Positions 49,035 through 60,100 of a stretch of 64,000 bases of DNA are shown one piece after another. Under the pieces are notes generated by a model. It made no database searches. It was not told the DNA's origin and saw only the letters and a program-made list of their open reading frames with translations. Each line of letters begins with the position of its first letter. Position 1 is the first letter of the stretch. The stretch is taken from assembly GCA_001579985.1 (NCBI GenBank), contig LRSR01011305.1, positions 1-64,000 of the forward strand, written 5' to 3'. The DNA is from Hypsibius dujardini (taxonomy: Eukaryota; Tardigrada; Eutardigrada; Parachela; Hypsibiidae). The position numbers were made by a program, and so were the translations under genes.

Positions 49035-50025
49035 ACAGTTTATGGTTTATGGTTTATGGTATTCAAGAGCAAACAATATCTAATGAGAACTGAAACATCT
49101 GGTTGGCCCCTTCGCAACAAGAGATTCAAAAACAAAATAGGCGGACAGTCAACAATTTCTCACGAAAAACAGACAAGCTTGAAGATTTCCACATGTTTTC
49201 AGACAGTTGGCGGCACAGACACATCAAACGAAATGAAAAAGTTAAGTCTCCGATTTTGGTCTTTGACGCTTCTGCCTCGACTCTTTTTGGCCGCCGCAAG
49301 TTGTATAAGTTGCTCAGGTTCTTGATGGTAATCAGTTCTTTCATGTAGTCGGGGATGTTTGGCTTTTTAAACGCAATCTGGTACAACCGGATCGCTTCTG
49401 TTTCCACCGCTCGAACACGTGGGTAATGGCGAGACGCGTGAATTTGCTCGGTTGAATTTGACGATGCCAAACGTGGCGTTCCGCTGCACTGCTTTGAATT
49501 GCTGATCCCATTGCAGGCGCTGGTCGATGATTATGCCGAGGTGCTTCACGCAGTTGACTTCTTGAATGGTGGCGCCGCTCATGGTAACCGGTGTCTTGTG
49601 CTCGCCTTTTTGTTGCTTCGGAGGGGAACGAAAATGATTACTTTGGTTTTAGCCCGGTTGATCAGAAGACGACGGGCAGTCAACTCGAGACCAAATTTTT
49701 CTAGGCCGGCATTCAGGAAAACCACGGCTTTTTCGGCGGTCTTACCGGACGCTTCGACGGTGGTATCGTCCGCAAAAAACTCCACGTCGCATCTGGCCAA
49801 ATCCGCGGGAGAGAATTGCAGCATTTGGTTGATGTAAATGGAAAACAGAATGGGATCCAGAACTGTGCTTTGGGGACACCCGACGCGGTAGGGAGCGTGT
49901 CAGACAGACCGGTTTCGTTGCGTACGCATTGGGTACGAGCGAAGTAGGAGTGAAACCAAGTGAGGGCAGCCGTGTCAACTCTGATAGTTTGGAGTTTTGT
50001 AGCAGGGTTAGCTGTGAAAGCACCG
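49035..50025 (-). mobile_element. Broken non-LTR (LINE) retrotransposon, RT 3' half
   Basis: On the minus strand the reverse transcriptase runs ALTWFHSYFARTQC, then LPTASGVP, then TVLDPILFSIYINQML, then the catalytic EFFADDTTVEAS, then VKHLGIIIDQRLQWDQQF, and ends with the usual LINE C-terminal RRPKRVEAEASKTK and SENMWKSSSLSVF. The pieces lie in different frames, so there are at least two frameshifts and it is dead. About 65-90 bases after the end there is a heptamer tail, three copies of CCATAAA (plus-strand TTTATGG, 49,037-49,060), as found at many LINE 3' ends. The exact clade (CR1, L2, R4 or Jockey-like) cannot be settled by eye. Confidence 0.8.
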
Positions 50026-51325
50026 ACCTAAACCGGCCAAAAAAAGCACTGGTTTATTCGCCGACTTGGTGTTTTGTTTCTTCGAATCCGGATGAAGGCG
50101 TTTGATATGGTCGAGATTGCAAGTTATTTGACACTCCTTTCGTTTTTGGTTCCGGAGATGAAACACATCTAAAACCTTCAGAGGCTTTGTCCAAAGTTCG
50201 TCGTAAAAAGCTGGAAGAGAAAGCGGTGTCTTTGCTGCCTTAATCTGCTCAAGATTACACATGTTGTCGAACACAATAACTTGCTTGTGTCACTCCTCGT
50301 GCGGAATTTTCTCCTGCTGGACTCGGTCGTCAATGTAGTGACAGCCGACAGCAACACTTGGGTGGGAGACTCCGACCTATCGACGACGCAGATGAAGCGG
50401 ACCTCAATTTTACCGCTATGGGGATTGCAGCTTTGCAAGCTGCCCATCAATTTGAGGTGGATGACACCGTGAATGAGGAGCCGGCGGCTCAAAACACGGA
50501 TGAAGTCCCAATTAATGACGCTCCTGACGAAGACCTGCTACTGCACCTTCGACACCAACGAATTCGCAAGTGCCTGACGTCTTGTCAACAAGCTCTGACA
50601 CCGTTGTTCCGCAGTACGCCACCTCATCCAACTTCGACAATTGGTTCGCCATCCAGGGCAGGTACCAGGCAGAATCGCGATTGATTGGTGCTTGAATGGA
50701 AAAATCTTTCATCACCACTGACATGCTGCGTTCTGCGTCAGTGAAAGCGTGGATGGCTATGCCTCATACTCAGCATGAGGCAAGTGGAGGCGTAACCATA
50801 CGCTCCTACATGAGTTTTTTACGATAAGCAGCTCACGCTTTGAATAAATGGATCAATTTTACATGGTTCAATATTTTTTATTATATGAATAACGGTAGAG
50901 CAGTAGATAAAAAAGAAATTACATAAAATAGTAAATATAATACGTTTTAAAAACTTGTCTCAGCAGAATTTGTCCTGCAAACGAGAATTCGCAAGACACT
51001 GCTTCAGTATGTATATTTATGTTGTAGTCCTTTATTACGTGAAGTCATAATACAGTCAAAAGGAGAAAAACCGTAGTTCTTTCCCAAAAAGACCGTGCCA
51101 TAAGTAATAGCGGTGGAATAAAAAAACGATACACAGTCAGAAACGAGATAACAAACATCTGAAAGTCTCACGGCCAGAGAATCGTAATTAAGAACAGAAA
51201 GATGACAGTATTGCTGCTTCCAGAACGGAATGCGAGCAAAGGCCTTGAAGGCGGACGAATAGAGCCACGCTCCTAAGACGGAACAGGTGCTTCGGCCATA
51301 TGTACGGGGAAGCAAAACAACTCAA
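50026..51325. other. No gene established
   Basis: Lies between the LINE reverse transcriptase and an ORF1-like fragment. Frames at 50,008-50,492 (minus) and 50,358-50,684 (plus) look partly coding, the latter with acidic DDADEADLNF and VDDTVNEEPA, but they conflict with each other and match nothing I know. The endonuclease expected in a whole LINE was not recognised here. Confidence 0.35.
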
Positions 51326-51953
51326 TCAGAAAAACGATGAAAAAGTTACACAGAAAGAGAAGAGGTTGGTTAATCGATCAATCAGTGCCACATAGCAGTA
51401 GTAGGTGTTCGTTAGGGCTTCTAATAAACCAATCACCGGATGGGGCACCTTCTTGTCCATCCGCACAGGCTCGTCCTTCCACACCCAGGGCAGGACGCTG
51501 AAGTGTTCCTCCCAGAAATCTTCATCGGTGATTTTCGTAACATCCGCAAGAGAAACACTGAATCGAGCACTGGTCCAGTAGCGATATTCCTTTTTCATAT
51601 CTGGATTGGTATTCCTGATTCTCACGTACTTGATGGATTGAATTCCGCGAGCAGTAAACTTGTTGCGGATTTCTTCCTCCGGGATAATTTGAAAAATCCA
51701 CTCACCAAAAAATTGCGTTGTTGTTCTGATTTTGGACGGATGATCTTGACAGGCTGGATAAATCCGTCTGGATCGGCAGTGCGCTTACCAGATTCGATTT
51801 TCTCCTTCCGGTCTTTGCTGAATTTTGACTGACACACCAGCTTCCAAGGGGCTTCCACTCTTGTGATGTCAACCAAGTTTTTTTCGGCGACGATCGGTTT
51901 CGATTTAGGTGGGGCAGGTGCGCTGGTTGCAAAAATTGGGACGGATGAAACAT
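51326..51953 (-). mobile_element. Possible LINE ORF1-type fragment
   Basis: Two minus-strand frames, 51,953-51,622 and 51,625-51,326, read VEAPWKLVCQSKFSKDRKEK, FIQPVKIIRPKSEQQ, then KYVRIRNTNPDMKKEYRYWT and FWEEHFSVLPWVWKDEP. The pattern of a short RNA-binding-like fold ending in W-x-W resembles ORF1 proteins of some LINEs, and it lies on the 5' side of the RT in the same orientation. The frame changes near 51,690. This identity is inference; a decayed cellular gene is possible. Confidence 0.35.
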
Positions 51954-53394
51954 GCTGTTTGGATGTCAGGATAAGTGTCGCTTGATTGGTTGATTGACGA
52001 GACTGGCTGATTTTTTCAAGATGGCGAGCAGTTGGTTGATGGCGTTTCCCTGCTTGTTTTAACTTTTATAATCTTATTCGATGGTTAAAAAAAATAATTC
52101 CGGAGTGTCTTTTGAGTAGCGCAATTAGGATCGGATTTATGTTTGGGTTTATTGAAAGACATGGTGGCGAGGGTGGTGCAGTTAAAATATGGTGCTTCTT
52201 TGAAATATACATATATTTAACATCCAATTTGCGCTCAGCAAGCCCGATGCTAAATCTTTTTCTTGACTCACGGGTGTTAAGCGTCGCATCTTTATCATCT
52301 TTTCATCTTTGCCCTTTCTCTATTTCAGGAATGGGATGTCTCGGACGGAGAAGCCGGTAATAGCAGTAACGCAGTTGTTCACCGCTCGCCATCACGCAAA
52401 GTTTTCAAATGCGAGCCGATAATTCTCGCCGCCACACCCGGCGCGAAATTATTAAAGGTGTGACGCCAAAACAATTAAACTTTTATATCACGTAACCATG
52501 AGTCATCATTTTTATTTTCATTTTTAGTCTGCAGCAGAGACAACGCCCTCGCACATCAGGCCAAGCCAATGCTGCCCGAAGAGGCCCAACAAGAAATAAC
52601 AATAAAATATTTTTTCCATTTTTATTTGTGCATTTTACTGTAATGTGCGTCAGCGTATCGTAGGGCAAAGACTACACATGCCCAACCCCTATAAAAATGG
52701 AACTTCATAACTTTTATTTTGCAGAGCGTTGCCGTGGGAAGCTATCATCAAATCAAAAACCGCAAAAAGGGATCTACCACCAAGGCACCGAAACACGGGT
52801 CGGCTGAATGTGGCGTTTGTAATGGTCATGCAGGCGCTCTTGCACATGCTCCTTGAACGAGACCTGTGGCCAATGGATTTGCAAGAAATGCCGCCGAAAG
52901 ACGCTGACAGCGGATCAATGGAAGTGGCGGCAAAAAGTTTACGGATTATGACCTGCCTGAGAGTATGTAGTGTGCGTTAGTGCCTACTGAGTTTCCTTCA
53001 TCATTAAAACATTCATTTTTTAAGTATGCTTTTAAGTATTTAATATTTTTTCCTACATTTATTTGATGTTTGGAGGCGGTAAATAATTTACAGATGTCAG
53101 AGATTAATTGTCAGATGTTTTACTGTTTTATAATTTCGCGAAAATAGATGCACTTTGCTCTGATGAATTCTGAAATACCTGCATAATTCAATAACTCCAT
53201 AATTCCGACCTGATGGGCCAGAGAATCCATTATTTCCATAACTCCATAACTTCATAATTTCATAACTCAACCTACTGCAATGTAGTGTCACTAATCTCCG
53301 TTATGCATCAGTTCCAGAACTCCAACTCAATGCCACTTATCGTGACCGTCGTTTGAAAAGTTCTTGTTCCAAAACTCGCCACAAGTGACAAAAA
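51954..53394. other. No gene established; possible short exon series
   Basis: On the plus strand three segments follow strong acceptors: 52,329-52,355 (TATTTCAG|GAATGG), about 52,527-52,600 (CATTTTTAG|TCTGC, reading QQRQRPRTSGQANAARRGP) and from 52,725 (ATTTTGCAG|AGCG). The last holds cysteine-rich pieces CGVCNGH and CGQWICKKCRRKT in two different frames, as a zinc finger split by a frameshift would. I do not recognise a family. Confidence 0.3.
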
Positions 53395-53492
53395 AAACAT
53401 CTAGACAGACATTCGGATTGACAAACAGACAGAGAGACAGCTAAGCAAACAGACAAACAGACAGACAGACAAACAGACAGGCAAACAGGAAA

Positions 53493-53523
<31 letters not shown>

Positions 53524-53640
53524 AACAAACAGGTAGCCAGGCAGGCAGGCAGACAAACAGCCTCACAAACAGGCAAATTATAAACAGACAGAGAGGCAAA
53601 GAAACAGACACACAGACAAACGAATAAATAGATGTATTCA
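53395..53640. repeat. Degenerate (ACAG)n microsatellite
   Basis: Repeated ACAGACAGACAAACAGGCAG; cysteine-rich frames on the minus strand arise from it. Same class of array as 15,800-16,010. Confidence 0.85.
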
Positions 53641-54140
53641 TTCGGCAATGAAGGCGAGCGGACAGAATTCAATGGAGACAGGTGCGAAATATCATACATA
53701 AACAAGTCCTCAGGTTACCACCAACTCAAGTACTTAAAGAACAATATTGGTTTCACAAATTTGCTGTAACGAAAATGGAAAATTGTTAACAGTTGATTCT
53801 CGCCCAAGTGCCAATCTTTCGCGGAAGTTTTCGTAAATTTATCCTACTGTTGTGACAAGAGTCAAATTGCACCAGCCATGAAACAATACTTTTGTAGATA
53901 TAATTCAACGGAAACATAAATTTACCAAACGCGATTTCCTATTTGGCAATATGGAGAAAATTAATCATTTGTGCGACGAAATCGGTGTGGAAAATTAACT
54001 CCTAGTGAAGCAGGATATTTCTCGTGAAGGGCTTCACCAGATACAGTGCAGCGCTCGTAGTAAATGTAAAGTAAGCGGCCGTTTACTTAGAGCAGTAAGA
54101 GTAATCGGTTTTATCTTTGAAATCCCCATTAAATATCTCC
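53641..54140. other. No gene recognised
   Basis: This is the sequence just past the stop codon of the receptor gene on the minus strand and should include its 3' UTR. No kinase or cyclase exon was seen. Confidence 0.45.
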
Positions 54141-57100
54141 TCAAATGCTGTTGCCAAATGTACTGCGACAGGACATCGGGACCACTATGGAGCGAAAGAA
54201 GTTTGACATGACCGATCGCCTCAGAGGAACGGGAAGCGTTGGTAGAAGCAAAAATTCAGCGTCGAGTAGAAATTCTAGTGGCTTCTTCATTTGACGACGT
54301 CTGCAAAATCAAAACCACTGATCCATTGGTAGGTACCAGTTTGTGATGATGTATTGGACAGGACGGACTTCGTTTTAAAGAACTCCGGCTTACATAATTA
54401 GAACTACAATGAGCACCACGGCTGAAACGCCCAGGGCAGATCCACCTCCGGAAAACAAGCGATAGTGCAAGTTGCCTGTGAAAAACGGTTTGGTATGGTC
54501 CCACTTCCACGTTCGCCTTCCTCGTCCACGTATATTCCACGTTTTTGTTCCACGTTGTTTACTCTTTCACGTTCCAAGTCTTACTGCTTCCACGTTCCTT
54601 TCAAAAGTTCGAATATTCTACGATCCTGCTACCAGAACTTGTATTTTATGAATTAATTTGGCAGGTAAAAAGGGCAAAAGTGGAACAAATGACGGCGTCG
54701 CAATAACTACTGGTACGATACGAAAACTGCAAGAAGGCTTTTCTTTGAAACCTGCCGGCGTGGCAGCAGTTTCTGCCCGTATTCTCGTCTGGTGTTATAA
54801 ATCTTTGCTTGAGTCACTGATATACTACAAGGCACTGGGTTGCCGTGAATAGTAGGTCTACTACATCTTAGTTAGTAGATTATTAGTATTAATTGGATCT
54901 ACTATAACTAAGCAGCAAATTAATATTAAGACGGTCAATAATCAAGATATTAAGCTATAATACATTGATCCAATTTTTAATCAAATTAAAAAATGGATCG
55001 TGAAATGCGGCAGAGCTGGAACATGAAAGATTTGGAAAAACGTGAGACAAGTCAAGGAACGTGGAAGTCTGAAAGTCGGAAAAATGTGGACGTGAAAGGC
55101 GAACGTGGAAGTGGAACTATACCAAACTGTGAAAAACGGAAATAACCATCTTGCGACACACGACATCTTCTATGGAAACCATAACGGAAACGTCACCGAA
55201 ACAGTTTAGGGTACTTTGGTTAATGCATTCAGCCACGTTCCTCTGTCCGTTGTAGCCGCATCTGGGTTCATTGGGCGGGAATGGCTGTCCGCTGAACCAC
55301 CTTCCGCGGTCAACTAGATTCCAAACAAATTGCTCCGTAACAGGGTTGTTGCTGGATACGAAGCACGTCTACAAGGTGACCAGTGTCAATGGACGTCGAG
55401 ATTAACGGTGTTTCTTGCTGTATGTAGGCGTTACGGGTATTTATACCTTGAATGCCGCTTCCATAAGATCGAAACATACTGTATGATGCTGGACCGACAG
55501 TTGACCTTGCGCTAGCATGTGTGCTTTCCCGATTTGAAGGTCAAACGTGCGATTGAGTAATTGATCCGCAAGCAGCTTTCCACCGGGAGGAGCATTCGTC
55601 CAGCCGCCTGGATTTGCTGCTTCGACGGCCTATCAAGCGTACAAATGCTCTAACTATTCTTCACCGAGGCCCGGAGCGGACGGACGAACATACCAGAAGG
55701 ACAAACCGACCGTATGGGACGGACGGATAGGATGAACAAGACGGGCGAACAAACCGGATGGATGAACGGACGGACAGACCGGACGGATGAACGGACGGAC
55801 TAAACGGATGGACGAACGCACGGACATGCCGGACATATGGGCGGACGGACAGACCGGACGGATGGACAAACGGACAGACCGAACGGATGAACGGACGGAC
55901 TGACCGGACGGACGAACGCACGGACAGGCCGGACTTATGGACGGACGGATGGACGGACGGATGGACGGACGGACAGACCGGACGGAAAGACCGGATAGAT
56001 AAACGAACGGACGGGCAGACGGGACGAAGGAACGAACGGACGGACGGATGAACGGACGGACAGACCGGACTGACGGGACGGACGAACAGAGCTTTAGATA
56101 GACGGACGGACGGACAAACCGGACATATAGATGGAGAGATGGACGGACGGATAGACCGGAGGGATAGGCGAACGGTTGAATGGATTCATAAACAAACGAC
56201 GGACGGGCGACATGTGGGCCGAACGAGCGGATTTGCCGAAAGGGCCGGATAGATGGATGTCTAGACATGGGTGCGCTCGCTCACACAAACAGATGGACGG
56301 GCAAAGGAACGGATACGTAGCAAAAACGATGAACGTAAAGACAGACACGCAGCTGAACATACAGGCGTCAGCAGAAATATTCAAACATAATCATGAGAAG
56401 GCCCTTTTTTATTCGATGAATGAATGAATGTTTCCTACCTCCGCCATCAATTCAATCGCAGTATGACCAGCAACGTTGGTTTGTATTCTCTGCCATTCAA
56501 TAAGCAGTGAACGGAAAGTTTGAATCAAAGTGACATGAGTTATTGAATACTGTAGCTGCATCCTGCTCTTACTGCAGGCTGCACTCCCGTACCATGTTTT
56601 TCAGGTTTGTGTTGTTGTACTTGGACAGCGCAAGCGTTCGCCATTCTGGGACCAACTGCCGCATTGGTGCAGTAGCAGCTAATGCTACCGTATCGACCAG
56701 CTTAACGAGCAGAATCGCTTGATAGTCGCTACGCATTGCCTATGAAACAGAAACGGGAGACGTCAAGTTTGGAATGGTTGAACAAGTTGGTGTAGGAAGG
56801 CGCACGGGACCTGATCGTTCTCACTCTGCGCCTGCCATCCGTCGTTGCCGTCCGCGGCATCATCATTGGTGATGGCAAGAAAAACCTACGCAAAGTTGCA
56901 TGGTGGCACGCTTAAGTTAAGCCATTGACAACAAGCAATCTTCTTAACAACAACGTTCTAGTGTTCAAGCGAACTCACGTGTTCGCCATAGGTCATGTTT
57001 TGCTTTTTGGCCTCAACCTACAACCAGCACTTCGATATCATGTCTGCAATAATAAGCACCGTTCTGCCTCATACACCATGGTAAGGACATAATAAGACTA

Positions 57101-60100
57101 CAAAGGCTTATTCAGTTGGATTCGGCTTGATTTGCTTCAACATTTATGGAATCCTAAATACAAACGCAAATATAGGCATTAAGTGAAAATGTCTACGGGA
57201 GACGCTAACATTAGGCATAATGTCATGTGAATACAATAAATGATAATACCAGGGGCATGTAGTTAGATTTTTATTCAGAATTTTCATTTGGTGGTGGTCG
57301 TGGCACCAACGTAAAATCGTACCAGAATTGGGCGCATTCCGGCGGGAGCTCCAAGATAAAGCAACACTGTAGTATGTAAAAGCACCAGCTTTGAATCGCG
57401 CAGTTAAGCAGTATTCTATTTCTTGTGGAAAGTATTGTTAAATGTACATCCCTGAGGTTCCGCATACCATTGCTGTAACAATTCGATGAATTGGTGGGAG
57501 CGGTGTTCGGGTGAAACGCACATCAATATGTGACTGCTTTTTCCCCTGATTTATAAAATTAAATTAACTTTCATTTGACACCACAACAGCGGAAGTCAGG
57601 AAACTATTGAAAAAGTTATAGCCGGGACCTTGCAAAGACTAAAAATTCAAGATGAAAAACGTTTGCTTTAGTTTTGGTACGGAGAGCTCGTTAGTTTCTC
57701 GGGGGGGGGGGGTTCTACTACCCCGTCGCCCATTTGGCCAAAATAAACCGACAGCGTAGGGCCATATGTACAATTTTGACATTCGGCCGCCCCGGGCGTC
57801 ATACCGGGTGTTAAATTCATTTCTGGAAAGACTTTAAGCTCCGCCCACGCATTTAGCATTCATAGAAACTTCGTTTTCGACATTTTTTCCTTTAAAGCAT
57901 TCAGTTCTCTGTCAAAGGAATACTTTTCAGTGCATTCGGTGGGTTGGATGATTGATTGTGGTTTTTGTAAAGTGATGTAAGCGAAGCCTTTGTCTTAAAA
58001 CGTCTTAACGTAAGACGTAACGCGTCATTGTTTTTTTTCCTTGCAAACAAAATTCTAAGTGCCTTATGCATTACAGATCAAATTTGTAAAGTGCATTTTT
58101 CTCAAAAATGATTTTCTTCACAACAAAAACAAGAGAATCAGAATACTTTAACTTCCAGCCCAAGTCATGGTATTTCATTTTTCCCGAGCCGCCATTGTGT
58201 CTTAGTTTTTGTATACCTCGACGTTCGAAGGCATGTATTTTACAAGTTGATTATAGAATAACGATTTTTTATCTTTAAAGCTCTTTGTGAATTAGTTTCA
58301 CTTATTTCTGCATCAAAGGTTTTCGAAATCCGGTACATCTGCTACACTGATGTTCGCTTGAACCAAACACCGCTTTCACCAACCCATAGAATCTCTACAG
58401 TATATTTCACACTGACGCTGATTTCACGTTAAGCTCTGAATGAGCCTAGTCAGTACCTAATTGGTAGACATACAGAACACGAACCTCGACTTTTGCTGTT
58501 GAAATCCTGGAGAATAAATGGCAACGCCTGTGACGCGTTTTCCGAGGCCGAGGCAAATTGCTGTCGCGTTAAAAGAACGCCACAGTTTCGGGGCATTGAT
58601 AGGTGCAGGTTGATTGCCTGGTACCCGTAGTAGTCGTCACTGCTGGTGTCATGTAGCAGGTATACCCGTGTCCAGTTCATGCGGACCAAGAGGGCGCATA
58701 GAATGACCCCGTTTACCGGGGTCTTCGGTGAGGTGGTCACGTAGCTGGGAAATTGATTGCGGTTGCCCATGTTTTCGGTGTAGTCCATGCTAAGCATAAG
58801 TTCGGGAAATGACGATTAGTTTCCTATGATTGTGATCGCACAAACAAGTCTGATGACGGTGAAAAGTGTGGCGGACCTTGTTATGAGAAGCACATCCCAT
58901 CCTGCTGCTAGCTGACTCATGTAACGGCTCTCATAGCAGCCTACAGCGAGAGAATACTAATAAGAGGTTCCGTACAATGTTGTGCGGGTGCCTTTGTTAC
59001 TGTTTTTACTGTTACTGTTGAGGATCTGAGACAGGAATCGAGTTGTTAACCAGACGAGACAGAAACAGTGAGTGAGTACCTTACTTTTGTATACTTTTAT
59101 ATGAGCAAATCTTCACAGACCGACAAAGTAGACCGACAGACCAGATATTGTCAAGGTCACAGGTCACAGGCAAACACACTGAAAGATGCAGGCACTTTTT
59201 TGTGCAACAGGGATAGATCCGGTTTCGGAAATCCTTGTAATTCGAAATCGAATTTACTTCGGCAGAGTTGTGGTCGTGGCTGCCAAAGTAAGCAAATAGC
59301 GAAATCGACAGAAGGTCATTGCGAGATTCATTTTCTTAAAACCTTAATGCCCCCGTACATCATCAAAGAGTCATGGACTAGAGTGGACCTCCTCTCCTAA
59401 AGTGGACTCCCAAACCACGCCATTTAGAAAATTAAGTGCTCCCTCTCTAGTAGTCAGTAATGCGCGTGTCAGAAAGTACGTGTGTCTTTCCTTCCGTGAT
59501 TCATCTCAAATACCAGACGCACTTCACTTCATCTCTCATTCATGAGCAACTAGTTCTGTGACAAGAGGAAAATGTACATTTGTCGTTTTTACTCGAATCA
59601 CCGGTTACAAAACTGTACCAGGTCAGTCGTATTAATTGCTTCTGGTATTTTCATCAAGCCAAACAAGGCTTAATACTGCTGCTCCGTTGTTCAAGACGAA
59701 CGGCAAAAGTACTGCACAATCCCGATGACGTCAAGGGAACACGGTTCGTTTTTACCATAGACTTCAATGGTAGAAACGAACAGCCGTCCATTGAGCTCAT
59801 CGGGATTGCACAGTATTGTATTTCTGCGAAATTGAATCTCGTGTGTGCTTTATATCACTTAATTCCGTGGATTGAAAAGTTGGAAAGGAATTTTGCAATT
59901 GCTTGAGACTTCTGAACCAATAGCTGGCACCCCAAAATACAGTAGCAGTACTATTATAGCAAAATGAGTTTGCAAACTTTTGTCCGTTGCGAAAATTGTC
60001 TAAACATCTGTTACGTCACGGGAGACTCCGCTTCCTATTTAAACCATTTTTTTTAAATTTGAATGGCCAACTTTCTCCGATTGTGGACTCAGTCGTAAGC

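Noticed and set aside
55654-56268. 204-codon proline/serine/arginine-rich frame
   Set aside because: It is a translation of the GGAC minisatellite inside an intron.
57017-57090. Alternative exon 4 of the 54-61-kb receptor next to exon 5, which would contain a TAG stop
   Set aside because: A better exon 4 at 57,366-57,323 has correct splice sites, the same phase and the same 44-bp length as in the other genes, so the gene need not be broken.
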